From assembly GCA_030158665.1 (NCBI GenBank), contig JAOASM010000033.1, positions 1 to 34,345 on the forward strand: DNA of 34,345 bases, given 5' to 3'. A model generated the notes under the pieces. That model made no database searches and was not told where the DNA came from. It was given only the letters and a program-made list of their open reading frames with translations. Source of the stretch: Sediminibacterium sp. (GTDB lineage: Bacteria > Bacteroidota > Bacteroidia > Chitinophagales > Chitinophagaceae). The translations under genes were made by a program, and so were the position numbers. Positions 9,680 through 18,695 of this stretch are shown here, in pieces; position 1 is the stretch's first letter, and the number at the start of each line of letters is the position of its first letter.

Positions 9680-10999
9680 ATGAAAAATATACTGTTAGCT
9701 ATTGGTTTATTGATTGGGGGAAGCTGTATTGGACAACAAAAGCATCCCGATTTTATGCAACAAGGGAATATCTATGAAGTCAATATTCGTCAGTATACCA
9801 AAGAGGGCACTTTTAAAGCATTTGCCAAACATCTGCCTAGATTACAAAAAATGGGTGTACAAACATTGTGGTTTATGCCCATTCAGCCAATTTCAAAAGA
9901 GGGAAGAAAAGGAAGTCTTGGATCTTATTATGCGGTGGCAAGCTATACAGATGTCAATCCTGAATTTGGCACGCTTTCCGATTTTAATAAAGTGGTGGAT
10001 CAAGCGCATGCGTTGGGTATGAAAGTTTTGATTGATTATGTGCCCAATCATTCTGGCGCAGACCATCCTTGGTTAAAGACCCATCCTGACTTTTATGAAA
10101 CTGATTCAACAGGCAAACCAACTTATACTGCTGATTGGTCTGATACCAGGGAATTGAATTTTAATAATTTAGTGATGCAAGATAGCATGATTAATACGAT
10201 GAAGTATTGGTTACATGCGACAAAAATTGATGGTTTCAGAGTGGATGTTGCTTGGGGTGTACCTTATAGTTTTTGGAATAAGTGTATCCCAGCATTAAAA
10301 TCAATAAGAGATATTTATTTGTTAGCAGAAGCGGATGATGCCAAATTACATGAGAGTGGATTTGATGCCACTTATACATGGACAGAGTTTCATGTTTTGA
10401 ATGATATCGCAGCGGGCAAGAAGAATGTATTGGCGTTAGATACAGTGTTGAATAAAATTGAAACAGATTTTATGAAAGGGGCTCATAGATTGTATTTCAC
10501 TAGCAACCATGATGAAAACTCTTGGAACAAAGCAGATTATGCAACGATGCCAGGTGCAAGTCATGCGCCATTTGCTGTATTCACACAAACTTATAATAGA
10601 ACAATGCCTTTGATTTATAGCGGTCAAGAAGAGCCTGTATTAAGACCATTGGCGTTTTTTGAAAAAGACAGTATTGAGTTCAATAAATATGAGCGTGCTA
10701 ATTTTTACACAACACTTTTAAAATTGAGAAAATCTAATCCTGCTTTTGCAGATAATGCTAATTTTAAAAGATTGAAAGTGAATCTTCCTGGGCAGATCAT
10801 GGCATATGAAAGAAGCAATGGCAGAGATAAGGTTGTGGTTGTGTTGAACTTGTCCAATCAACCTCAACAAGCAATCGTTGAGGATATTGAACCTGGATTT
10901 TATGTAGATGGGTTCACTGGACAAAATCCAAAAGACATTCGATATGTACAAATGAAAGCTTGGGGATACCAGGTTTTTGTGAAGCAATATTTAGATTAA
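9680..10999 (+). CDS. Secreted alpha-amylase family (GH13) glycoside hydrolase
   Basis: A 439-residue exported enzyme acting on alpha-glucans. The leader MKNILLAIGLLIGGSC may be a type I signal or, via GGSC at 13-16, a lipoprotein signal. The (beta/alpha)8 barrel motifs are in order: DYVPNH (D119-H124), GFRVDVAW (nucleophile D189), LLAEADD (acid/base E217) and SNHDEN (D278). The short C-terminal beta domain covers roughly residues 345-439. The exact specificity (amylase, maltogenic or cyclodextrin-type) cannot be read. It is divergent from a small lipoprotein gene and lies 49 bp before pyrF with no terminator seen between. Confidence 0.92.
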   Translation: MKNILLAIGLLIGGSCIGQQKHPDFMQQGNIYEVNIRQYTKEGTFKAFAKHLPRLQKMGVQTLWFMPIQPISKEGRKGSLGSYYAVASYTDVNPEFGTLSDFNKVVDQAHALGMKVLIDYVPNHSGADHPWLKTHPDFYETDSTGKPTYTADWSDTRELNFNNLVMQDSMINTMKYWLHATKIDGFRVDVAWGVPYSFWNKCIPALKSIRDIYLLAEADDAKLHESGFDATYTWTEFHVLNDIAAGKKNVLALDTVLNKIETDFMKGAHRLYFTSNHDENSWNKADYATMPGASHAPFAVFTQTYNRTMPLIYSGQEEPVLRPLAFFEKDSIEFNKYERANFYTTLLKLRKSNPAFADNANFKRLKVNLPGQIMAYERSNGRDKVVVVLNLSNQPQQAIVEDIEPGFYVDGFTGQNPKDIRYVQMKAWGYQVFVKQYLD

Positions 11000-11048
11000 C
11001 AATCGTAAGACAATTATTCAATATCCTGTTTTCGAAAAATCATACGCT

Positions 11049-11855
11049 ATGACAAAACAATTTCTAGTAGACCAAATCAAAGCAAAGCAATCTTACTTAT
11101 GTGTTGGATTGGATACAGATATTGAAAAATTACCCGCTGGTTTACCTAAGAATAAAGCAGGCGTAATTGCTTTTAATAAAGCCATCATTGATGCGACAGC
11201 AGATTACTGTGTGAGTTATAAAATCAATACTGCTTTTTATGAGTCTCAAGGTATTGCAGGATGGGAAGCGATGGAAGCCACATTGGCGCATATTCCAAAA
11301 ACACATTTCACTATTGCCGATGCTAAAAGAGGCGATATCGGAAACACATCTGCTCAGTATGCAAAAACATTTTTTGAAACTTTGCCTTTTGATGCCATTA
11401 CAGTAGCACCTTATATGGGAAAAGATAGCATTGATCCATTTTTAGCATACAGTAATAAATGGACCATTGTATTAGGTTTAACTTCTAATCCGGGTAGTCA
11501 AAATTTTGAACAACAAAAATTAGCCAACGGTCAATTTTTATATGAATCTGTTTTAGAACAAGTGGCAAGTTGGGGTACACCTGAACAATTGATGTTTGTC
11601 ATTGGTGCCACTAAAGCAAATGATTTTGAATCTATCAGAAAAATCATACCTGCCCATTTCTTATTGGTACCAGGAGTTGGTGCGCAGGGTGGAAGCTTGT
11701 CGGAAGTGACTAAATATGGCAAGAACGATGCAGTTGGGTTGCTCATTAATGCAAGTAGAGCAGTCATCTTTGCAAGCAGTGGAAAGGACTTTGCTGAAGA
11801 TGCCGCCATCGCTGCTAAAGGATATGCTGATGAAATGAAAGCATTGTTATCCTAA
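11049..11855 (+). CDS. pyrF: Orotidine 5'-phosphate decarboxylase (long form)
   Basis: Catalyses the last step of de novo UMP synthesis, decarboxylating OMP. The 268 residues correspond to the longer type found in Bacteroidota and mycobacteria. The catalytic Asp-Lys-Asp array is seen in DAKRGD: D91, K93, D96. Other family marks are CVGLDTD near residues 18-24 and VPGVGAQGG with the phosphate-binding loop further on. It may be read through from the GH13 gene 49 bp upstream. It is convergent with the symporter gene. Confidence 0.96.
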   Translation: MTKQFLVDQIKAKQSYLCVGLDTDIEKLPAGLPKNKAGVIAFNKAIIDATADYCVSYKINTAFYESQGIAGWEAMEATLAHIPKTHFTIADAKRGDIGNTSAQYAKTFFETLPFDAITVAPYMGKDSIDPFLAYSNKWTIVLGLTSNPGSQNFEQQKLANGQFLYESVLEQVASWGTPEQLMFVIGATKANDFESIRKIIPAHFLLVPGVGAQGGSLSEVTKYGKNDAVGLLINASRAVIFASSGKDFAEDAAIAAKGYADEMKALLS

Positions 11856-11915
11856 GAAAATAGGTTTATGCTAATTAAACATTTGTAATCAACAACTAAA
11901 GACAGTTGGAAGCTA

Positions 11916-13088
11916 TCACAAATGAATTGTTTCTCCTTCAGTTTTAGCAATCACAATCGTTGCAGCACTATTTCCAATAATATTGGTAATGGCCCTTGCT
12001 TCACTCATGAATTTATCTACACCTAATAAAAATGCAAGTCCTTCAATAGGGATCTTTTGCATAGTAGCTAAGGTAGAAGCAAGTACAATGAATCCACTTC
12101 CTGTAACGCCCGCAGCACCTTTTGAAGTGAGCATCAAAATGAATAACATGGTTACAATTTCTGCAGTACTCAAATGAACATTGTACAATTGAGCAATAAA
12201 GATCACTGCCATTGATAAATAAATAGATGTTCCATCTAGATTAAAGGAATAACCAGTGGGTACCACTAAGCCCACTACTGATTTTGAACAACCCATCTTT
12301 TCTAATTTATTCATCAGCGATGGCATCGCTGGCTCTGAAGAGGATGTGGCAAAGACAATCAATAATTCCTCCTTGATATTTTTAAGAAGTTTGAAAATGG
12401 ACAGTTTGAAATAACGTAAAATAAGCCCAAGAATAACAAATACAAATAAGGCCATTGTTAAGTACATCGTAATCATCAATTTCCCTAAAGGCAATAAAGT
12501 AGCTAGTCCATATTTACCAATGGCATAAGACATGCCTCCTAAAGCGCCAAGGGGTGCAAAATACATGACCCATTTAAGCCCTAAAAAAACATAGTGGGTG
12601 AGTCTTCCAATTTGATGAAGATATTGCGCTCTTTTTGGTAAATAATTTAACAAAAAGCCAACAAAAATGGCAAGTATTAAAACTTGCAAATTGGTATTGC
12701 TTGCCACAATGCCCCAAAGATCAAAATTGGTTTTGCTTGTGTATTTTGCTGGATCCTGCATTTGTAATCCTGACTTATCAATATTTCCCGGTTGTATCCA
12801 CAAAGCTACTACGACACCAATGGCTAAAGAAAGTGTACTTACAATTTCAAAGTAGACGAGAGAGACTAATCCAATTCGGCCTACTTTTTTTAAATCCCCC
12901 ATGCTTGCAATACCAAGGGTTACAGTTAAAAATATGATTGGATAGGTGAAAATTTTAATCACTTGTATGAACCCTTTTGCAAGTGGTTCTAATTGGATGG
13001 CAGTACTTGGGAAATAGACTCCTAAAAATATGCCCAAAATAATGGCAAGCAGTACATAGAAACTAAGATGGGTTATGATTTTTCTCAT
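11916..13088 (-). CDS. Dicarboxylate/amino acid:cation symporter (DAACS family)
   Basis: A 390-residue polytopic inner-membrane protein of the GltP/DctA/GltPh family, which imports glutamate, aspartate or C4-dicarboxylates with H+ or Na+. The Ser-rich HP1 tip is seen as FATSSSEPAMPSLM. NLDGTSIYLSMAVIFIAQ corresponds to the TM7 region. GVTGSGFIVLASTL corresponds to the HP2 gate, and the C-terminal DKFMSEARAITNIIGNSAATIVIAK is the TM8 substrate/cation region. I chose the ATG at 13086-13088; a TTG two codons earlier is the alternative. A TATATTTA sequence on the minus strand (13123 to 13116) could be its -7 element. It is convergent with pyrF and divergent from the acyl-CoA dehydrogenase gene. 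Confidence 0.93.
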   Translation of the reverse strand: MRKIITHLSFYVLLAIILGIFLGVYFPSTAIQLEPLAKGFIQVIKIFTYPIIFLTVTLGIASMGDLKKVGRIGLVSLVYFEIVSTLSLAIGVVVALWIQPGNIDKSGLQMQDPAKYTSKTNFDLWGIVASNTNLQVLILAIFVGFLLNYLPKRAQYLHQIGRLTHYVFLGLKWVMYFAPLGALGGMSYAIGKYGLATLLPLGKLMITMYLTMALFVFVILGLILRYFKLSIFKLLKNIKEELLIVFATSSSEPAMPSLMNKLEKMGCSKSVVGLVVPTGYSFNLDGTSIYLSMAVIFIAQLYNVHLSTAEIVTMLFILMLTSKGAAGVTGSGFIVLASTLATMQKIPIEGLAFLLGVDKFMSEARAITNIIGNSAATIVIAKTEGETIHL

Positions 13089-13143
13089 ATGCAATTTGGG
13101 CTAATTAATGCCTTGTAAATATAGTTTTTTAAGTCCTTTCTAC

Positions 13144-13151
13144 TACCTTTA
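13144..13151 (+). promoter_or_regulatory. Possible -7 element for the acyl-CoA dehydrogenase operon
   Basis: TACCTTTA has one mismatch to TAnnTTTG and lies 33 nt before the ATG. No convincing -33 element. Confidence 0.3.
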
Positions 13152-13184
13152 TGCTCCAATCATTATTATTAAAAATTACAAACT

Positions 13185-14369
13185 ATGGCAGTAAGAGCAG
13201 ATTTGTTTGAATCACCAGATTATTACCAGTTAGATGAATTAATGTCTGAAGAAAATTTAATGGTTAGAGATGCAGTTAGAACCTATGTAAAATCAGAAAT
13301 ATCACCCATCATAGAGGAGTATGCGCAGAAAGCAGAGTTCCCAAAACAAATTGTAAAACAACTAGGTGATCTTGGATGTTTTGGCCCGACAGTTCCAACA
13401 GAATATGGAGGTGGCGGTTTGGATTATATTAGTTACGGTTTAATGATGCAAGAATTGGAAAGAGGAGATAGTGGAGTAAGAAGTACAGCGAGTGTTCAAG
13501 GATCGTTGGTGATGTTTCCAATTTATGCTTACGGAAGCGAAGCGCAAAAGCAAAAGTATTTACCAAAATTAGCTTCAGGTGAATGGTTGGGTTGTTTTGG
13601 TTTGACAGAACCAGATCATGGATCTAATCCATCTGGTATGCTAACGAATATTAAAGATGCTGGAGATCATGTTATATTAAACGGTGCAAAGATGTGGATC
13701 AGCAATGCCCCATTTGCACAAGTGGCTGTTGTTTGGGCAAAGAATGAAGCGGGAGAAATTATTGGCTTAATTGTAGAGCGAGGAATGGAAGGCTTTACAA
13801 CACCAACAACACATGGTAAGTGGAGTTTACGTGCAAGTGCAACTGGTGAATTGGTTTTTGACAATGTTAAAGTGCCTAAAGAAAATATTTTACCGAACAT
13901 CAAAGGATTGAAAGGTCCTTTGGGTTGTTTAAGTAAAGCTAGATTTGGTATAGCGTGGGGTGCAATTGGTGCAGCAATGGATTGTTATGATACAGCATTA
14001 AGATATAGTAAAGAGAGAGTTCAATTTGGTAAGCCAATTGGTGGATTCCAATTGCAACAAAAGAAATTGGCGGAAATGGTGACTGAAATTACTAAAGCGC
14101 AATTGTTGGTATGGCGTTTAGGTGTCTTGATGAATGAAGGTCGAGCTACTGCTGCTCAAATTAGTATGGCTAAAAGAAATAGTTGTGAAATCGCTACTAA
14201 TATCGCTAGAGATGCTAGACAGATGTTAGGTGGAATGGGTATTACTGGAGAGTACTCTGTAATGCGTCATATGATGAACTTAGAAAGTGTGATCACTTAT
14301 GAGGGAACACATGATATTCATTTGTTGATTACTGGAATGGATGTGACAGGTTTCAACGCATTTAAATAA
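13185..14369 (+). CDS. gcdH: Acyl-CoA dehydrogenase, probably glutaryl-CoA dehydrogenase
   Basis: A flavoprotein of the acyl-CoA dehydrogenase family, 394 residues. The family pattern is complete: an N-terminal helical domain, a FAD/substrate segment CFGLTEPDHGSNPS (137-150), WISNAP, and the C-terminal catalytic glutamate E373 in ITYEGTHDIH. The segment LERGDSGVRSTASVQGSLVM and the ITYEGTHDIHLLITG end resemble glutaryl-CoA dehydrogenase more than short-chain enzymes. That would make it the enzyme oxidising and decarboxylating glutaryl-CoA to crotonyl-CoA in lysine/tryptophan breakdown. The specificity is by resemblance only. It is first in the block with aroK 3 bp downstream. Confidence 0.88.
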   Translation: MAVRADLFESPDYYQLDELMSEENLMVRDAVRTYVKSEISPIIEEYAQKAEFPKQIVKQLGDLGCFGPTVPTEYGGGGLDYISYGLMMQELERGDSGVRSTASVQGSLVMFPIYAYGSEAQKQKYLPKLASGEWLGCFGLTEPDHGSNPSGMLTNIKDAGDHVILNGAKMWISNAPFAQVAVVWAKNEAGEIIGLIVERGMEGFTTPTTHGKWSLRASATGELVFDNVKVPKENILPNIKGLKGPLGCLSKARFGIAWGAIGAAMDCYDTALRYSKERVQFGKPIGGFQLQQKKLAEMVTEITKAQLLVWRLGVLMNEGRATAAQISMAKRNSCEIATNIARDARQMLGGMGITGEYSVMRHMMNLESVITYEGTHDIHLLITGMDVTGFNAFK

Positions 14370-14372
14370 ATT

Positions 14373-14891
14373 ATGGCAGCGGAGCGTATTTTTTTAATAG
14401 GGATGATGGGTTCAGGGAAGTCTCATTGGTTAAAGCAATTGGCAAAATGGAATAAATCTGTTGGTTACGATTTGGATGCTTTGATTGAAATGAACGAAGA
14501 GAAAACCATCTCTGAAATTTTTAACGAAGATGGCGAAGCTTATTTTAGAAAAGCAGAGTCAAAGATTTTGAAATGGTTTAAGGAAAAGAAAAAATATGTC
14601 GTTGCTACAGGAGGAGGAACAGCTTGTTTTCAGGAAAATATAGATTTCATGAAAAAAGAAGGTGTGGTCATTTGGTTAGATGAATCGATAGAAGTGTTGG
14701 TGAAAAGGTTATCAATCGATAAAGCACATCGCCCATTGATAGCAGCTCTTTCAGATCAAGAACTCACAGCCTTTTTGGAACAAAAATTAGTAGAAAGACA
14801 TCCTTTTTACAAACAAGCACATTATCGATTGACATCTGAACAGATCAATGAAGCAGGTCTCAAAAAGTTAATTCAAAAACATGCATCGTAA
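14373..14891 (+). CDS. aroK: Shikimate kinase
   Basis: Phosphorylates shikimate at the 3-OH with ATP in chorismate synthesis. At 172 residues it is of normal length. The P-loop is GMMGSGKS at residues 10-17; DLDALIE follows as the shikimate-binding Asp region. The FRKAESKIL segment holds the substrate-binding Arg, ATGGGTA is the Gly-rich shikimate loop, and KAHRPLI is the lid with its Arg. It starts 3 bp after the dehydrogenase gene and overlaps the next gene by 11 bp, implying one transcript. Confidence 0.95.
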   Translation: MAAERIFLIGMMGSGKSHWLKQLAKWNKSVGYDLDALIEMNEEKTISEIFNEDGEAYFRKAESKILKWFKEKKKYVVATGGGTACFQENIDFMKKEGVVIWLDESIEVLVKRLSIDKAHRPLIAALSDQELTAFLEQKLVERHPFYKQAHYRLTSEQINEAGLKKLIQKHAS

Positions 14892-15294
14892 AATTTTACT
14901 TTGGGGAATTTGCTTCGCATTGGTCGCAGTTTTGCTTGGTGCATTTGGGGCGCATGCGTTGAAATCGATTTTGAGCCCTGAGAAATTACAAAGTTACGAG
15001 ACAGGTGTGCGCTATCAATTGATCCATGCATTGGCATTGATTGCCTTATCTATTTATTGCCAACTAAACGAGGCAGCCCATGGAACAATTAAGGGTATCA
15101 GATGGGCGGCTAATTTTTTTATTGTGGGTTGTTGCTTATTTAGCGGGTCTATTTATGGGCTTTCCTTACTATCTATCACACAGTCAAGCTGGGCAGTGCT
15201 ACTTGGGCCTATTACGCCAATTGGAGGTCTTTGCTTCATGCTGGGCTGGGCAAGTTGGGCTAGGGTTGTTTGGTTGAATAAAGTGGATATGTAG
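14881..15294 (+). CDS. DUF423 family small membrane protein
   Basis: A 137-residue inner-membrane protein of the DUF423 (YgdD-like) family with about four hydrophobic segments. The family signature is the GAFGAHALK stretch near residues 20-28, followed by YQLIHALALIAL. The C-terminal PIGGLCFMLGWASWA segment also fits. Function unknown. Its ATG lies inside the last codons of aroK, so translation is probably coupled. Confidence 0.9.
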   Translation: MHRKILLWGICFALVAVLLGAFGAHALKSILSPEKLQSYETGVRYQLIHALALIALSIYCQLNEAAHGTIKGIRWAANFFIVGCCLFSGSIYGLSLLSITQSSWAVLLGPITPIGGLCFMLGWASWARVVWLNKVDM

Positions 15295-15306
15295 CCAATT
15301 TCTTTT

Positions 15307-15314
15307 TATATTTG
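15307..15314 (+). promoter_or_regulatory. Predicted ftsK -7 element very close to the start codon
   Basis: TATATTTG matches TAnnTTTG exactly and ends 5 nt before the ftsK ATG at 15320, predicting a leader of only 0-3 nt. No -33 element could be found, so the site may be fortuitous; ftsK can also be read from the upstream operon. Confidence 0.35.
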
Positions 15315-15319
15315 TCCCC

Positions 15320-17938
15320 ATGGCAAATACGCTTAAAAGCAAATCAACACCAAAGGTAAATTCCCCGATTTTAAATCCGGATAAAGAAGCAGATGTAGTC
15401 GTATCTGAAGTAGTGAAAGACGAACGAACAATGAAGATATTGGGCGCCGTCTCATTATTGGTAAGCTTATTTCTTTTTGTTGCATTTACCTCTTATTTAT
15501 TTACTTGGCAAGAAGACCAAGACATGGTTCAATTATGGAGAACACAATTGTTTTCTACACAAGATGTGAAAGCCAATAATTTACTGGGATATATTGGGGC
15601 ATTCTTTGCATATCAAATTATGTTCAATGGATTTGGCTTGGCAGCTTATTTGTTTTGCACTTTCTTTTTTGTATTGGGGGTGAATTTATTTTTCACAAAA
15701 CCTATTTTTAGTTTATGGCGTAACCTTAGATATGTATTAGTTGGATTGTTGGTACTAAGTACTTGCTTTGCCTATTTTACGCCAAACGCTGCTTTCTCTT
15801 GGGGAGGCGCTTTAGGTGAGTACAGCAGTAGCTGGTTAATCAAATGGGTAGGCCGTTTTGGTACGGGTGCTATTTTATTCATCGCAGGATTTAGTTATTT
15901 CATATGGAGATTTAATCCAAAATTCAATGTGCCTAGTTTTGATTTTTTAATTCCTGCAAAAAAAGTCGAAGAATCTACATTCATTAGTGAAGACACAGAG
16001 GAAGCAGTGAAGCAAGAATGGGATTTAAACAATCCTCCTGTAGCGGTGACTCCAGTTGCAACTGGTAATACTTTAAAAGAGAATGCTTCTGGAATTTCTG
16101 TGATCATGCCAGAGGCAGATGAAGACGCGACAGCGTCTGATGAGCTTGGAGAGCTTGGTCCTAAATTATTCATTGATGAATTGACTTTAGAAGAAGCTGC
16201 GCCAGAAGAAAAAAAAACTCCAATAGTGAATGAGCTTGATAATGATGATGATGTTGATGATGCCGAAGAAGAAGAGGATGCGGAAGCATCCGATGGAGAG
16301 GAAGCGTCTGATGGTGAAGCTGAGCTTGAGGACGACGAAGATTTAGATATTGACGATGAACTCTTAGAAGACCTTGATTTAGAAATCAATGAAGTGCCCA
16401 AGGAAGCAGTTACTGCAGCAGTAGGTAGCCTTGCCACTAAATATGACGCAACGCTCGATTTAAAAAATTATAAGTATCCGCATATCAATTTATTGGAGAC
16501 GCATGGTTCTGAAAAAATTGTACAAGATCCAGAAGAATTAGAGACCTACAAAAATCAAATTATTGCGACTTTAAAAAACTATGATATTGCGATTCAACGT
16601 ATCTCAGCAACAGTAGGTCCAACAGTCACATTATATGAGATTGTACCTGCGCCAGGTGTGCGTATTAGCAGAATCAAAAATTTGGAAGATGATATTGCCT
16701 TAAGTTTAGCTGCATTGGGTATTCGTATCATTGCGCCTATTCCTGGTAAAGGGACAATTGGTATAGAAGTACCCAATATTCGTAAGTCCATTGTAAGCAT
16801 GAAAACTTTATTGGCTAGTGAGAAATTCCAAACTAGTCAGCATTCATTGCCTATTGCAATTGGTAAAAAAATTGACAATGAAAATTTCATTGTTGACTTA
16901 GCAAGTATGCCACACTTATTGATGGCAGGTGCAACAGGTCAAGGTAAATCAGTTGGATTGAATGCCATATTGGTTTCATTATTATATAAGAAACATCCTT
17001 CTCAACTAAAATTTGTTTTAGTAGATCCAAAGAAAGTAGAGTTGAGTTTGTACCGTGTCATTGAAAAACATTTCTTGGCAAAATTGCCTGGAGAGGAAGA
17101 CGCGATTATTACTGATACGAAAAAAGTAATCAATACATTGAATGCATTATGTATTGAAATGGACAACCGTTACGACTTATTAAAAGAAGCAGGTTGTAGA
17201 AATATTAAAGAATACAACGAGAAGTTTACTTCAAGAAAATTAAATCCAGAAAAAGGACATCAATACTTGCCATTCATTGTGTTGGTTGTGGATGAGTTTG
17301 CAGATTTAATTATGACTGCTGGCAAAGAAGTAGAAATGCCAATTGCGCGTCTAGCACAGTTAGCGAGAGCGGTGGGAATCCACTTAATTATTGCTACGCA
17401 AAGACCTTCTGTCAATATTATTACAGGAACTATCAAAGCGAATTTCCCTGCTCGTATTGCCTTTAAAGTATCTAGTAAGATAGATAGCCGTACGATTTTA
17501 GATGCAGGTGGTGCTGAGCAGTTAATAGGTAAAGGAGATATGTTGGTGAGTTACAATGGAGAGATTACGCGTTTGCAATGTGCTTTTGTGGACACACCAG
17601 AGGTAGATCGTGTATGTAATTTCATTGCGGAACAAAAAGGATATCCAGATGCTTTCTTATTACCTGAATATATTGATGAGAAAGATTTAGAAGCCTCAGG
17701 TTTTGATGCAGGAGATAGAGATAGTTTGTTTGAAGATGCAGCTAAGTTGATTGTGAGTGCTCAAGTAGGTTCAACTTCCTTTATACAAAGAAGGATGAAG
17801 TTGGGTTATAATAGAGCTGGCAGATTGATGGATCAATTAGAAGCAGCAGGTATCGTTGGACCAAGCCAGGGTAGTAAGCCAAGGGAAGTCCTATACAAAT
17901 CTGATGCAGAGCTCTATGATTTCTTGCAAAACTTATAA
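15320..17938 (+). CDS. ftsK: DNA translocase FtsK
   Basis: A septal motor that pumps chromosome ends across the division site and activates XerCD recombination. In its 872 residues the N-terminus has about four membrane segments (residues 40-200). Next comes a linker with a strongly acidic tract (about 305-358, mostly Asp and Glu). The motor follows, with Walker A GATGQGKS at 537-544 and Walker B VLVVDEFADL with D658/E659. The C-terminal gamma winged helix covers about 805-872 (MKLGYNRAGRLMDQLE), which reads KOPS-like sequences. Gln for Ser in the P-loop (GQGKS) looks like a lineage form. The start lies 25 bp after the DUF423 gene and a lolA-like gene follows. Confidence 0.96.
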   Translation: MANTLKSKSTPKVNSPILNPDKEADVVVSEVVKDERTMKILGAVSLLVSLFLFVAFTSYLFTWQEDQDMVQLWRTQLFSTQDVKANNLLGYIGAFFAYQIMFNGFGLAAYLFCTFFFVLGVNLFFTKPIFSLWRNLRYVLVGLLVLSTCFAYFTPNAAFSWGGALGEYSSSWLIKWVGRFGTGAILFIAGFSYFIWRFNPKFNVPSFDFLIPAKKVEESTFISEDTEEAVKQEWDLNNPPVAVTPVATGNTLKENASGISVIMPEADEDATASDELGELGPKLFIDELTLEEAAPEEKKTPIVNELDNDDDVDDAEEEEDAEASDGEEASDGEAELEDDEDLDIDDELLEDLDLEINEVPKEAVTAAVGSLATKYDATLDLKNYKYPHINLLETHGSEKIVQDPEELETYKNQIIATLKNYDIAIQRISATVGPTVTLYEIVPAPGVRISRIKNLEDDIALSLAALGIRIIAPIPGKGTIGIEVPNIRKSIVSMKTLLASEKFQTSQHSLPIAIGKKIDNENFIVDLASMPHLLMAGATGQGKSVGLNAILVSLLYKKHPSQLKFVLVDPKKVELSLYRVIEKHFLAKLPGEEDAIITDTKKVINTLNALCIEMDNRYDLLKEAGCRNIKEYNEKFTSRKLNPEKGHQYLPFIVLVVDEFADLIMTAGKEVEMPIARLAQLARAVGIHLIIATQRPSVNIITGTIKANFPARIAFKVSSKIDSRTILDAGGAEQLIGKGDMLVSYNGEITRLQCAFVDTPEVDRVCNFIAEQKGYPDAFLLPEYIDEKDLEASGFDAGDRDSLFEDAAKLIVSAQVGSTSFIQRRMKLGYNRAGRLMDQLEAAGIVGPSQGSKPREVLYKSDAELYDFLQNL

Positions 17939-17956
17939 TAATCCATAAGGATTGAC

Positions 17957-17964
17957 TATTTTTG
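17957..17964 (+). promoter_or_regulatory. Predicted -7 element of the lolA-like gene
   Basis: TATTTTTG matches TAnnTTTG exactly, 46 nt upstream of the ATG. No -33 partner at normal spacing. Confidence 0.4.
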
Positions 17965-18010
17965 CAAAAGTTTAAACACAAGATTTTCCTTAGCCCTTTA
18001 TATAACCATT

Positions 18011-18634
18011 ATGAGAATAGCTATCATCTGTTTATTGAGTATTTTAACTTTACAAATTCATGCTCAAAAAGACCCTGTTGCCAAGGCTATTTTGGACAAA
18101 GTAGGGGTCAAAGTGAAGTTATCTAAAGGAATATTGGTAAAGATTCAACTGGTCTCAAAGAACAATAAAGGAAAGGCTTTAGGTACTAAATTGATCCAGT
18201 TGAAGATGAAAGGGGAGAAATACCTTTTGAATGAGGGTAAATTAGAAATCCTTTGCGACGGCATTTCAATCTATAATTTTGACGGCGTAAATACCATATC
18301 TAAGTCTAGTTTAGCTGAAACGGAGCAAACCTTGAGCCCACAGAAGCTACTTTCTGGCAACTACGATAAAGACTTCAATTTCAAGTTATTAGCTCAAAAT
18401 GCCAATACAGCAACCATCGAACTATTCCCAATTGATCGAAAAAAGGGCTTTCAAAAAGTTACTTTAGTGATTGATAAGGTAAAATCCGCCCTCGCAAATG
18501 CAATCATTTTAGATAAAAGCAACAATATTACTGACGTAAAAGTGGTTTCTATCAACTATACGGCAAGTTTAGAAGACAAGTTATTCGTTTTCAATAGGGC
18601 AAAATACCCTAAAAACGTAGAAATATTTGACTAA
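18011..18634 (+). CDS. LolA-like outer-membrane lipoprotein carrier protein
   Basis: A 207-residue periplasmic protein that, by family, ferries lipoproteins from the inner to the outer membrane. It has a signal peptide with likely cleavage after A18 (QIHA/QKD). The mature domain shows the LolA pattern: a first helix (AKAILDKVGVKVKL), alternating strands with GEKYLLNEGKLEILCDGISIYNFD, and a later run ATIELFPIDRKKGFQKVTLVID. It lies 72 bp after ftsK, an order also found in proteobacteria, which supports the call. Similarity to LolA is general in Bacteroidota; client specificity is unknown. Confidence 0.85.
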   Translation: MRIAIICLLSILTLQIHAQKDPVAKAILDKVGVKVKLSKGILVKIQLVSKNNKGKALGTKLIQLKMKGEKYLLNEGKLEILCDGISIYNFDGVNTISKSSLAETEQTLSPQKLLSGNYDKDFNFKLLAQNANTATIELFPIDRKKGFQKVTLVIDKVKSALANAIILDKSNNITDVKVVSINYTASLEDKLFVFNRAKYPKNVEIFD

Positions 18635-18662
18635 ACTATTGATTTAGTTACGCTTTTATCCC

Positions 18663-18670
18663 TATCTTTG
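18663..18670 (+). promoter_or_regulatory. Predicted rpsO -7 element
   Basis: TATCTTTG matches TAnnTTTG exactly; a TTG at 18639-18641 lies 21 nt upstream. Transcription would begin near 18674, giving a leader of about 60 nt that includes the hairpin at 18696-18714. Confidence 0.55.
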
Positions 18671-18695
18671 CAGCCGAAATAAACAAAACAAAACC

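Noticed and set aside
11893..11908. CAACT / AGTTG hairpin between pyrF and the symporter gene
   Set aside because: The stem is only 5 bp and no T-run follows on either strand.
15895..16437. A 180-codon open frame on the minus strand, very rich in Ser
   Set aside because: It is the antisense of the Asp/Glu-rich linker of ftsK (GAT/GAA/GAG codons read backwards as Ser-type codons). There is no promoter, no family likeness, and ftsK is certain on the other strand.
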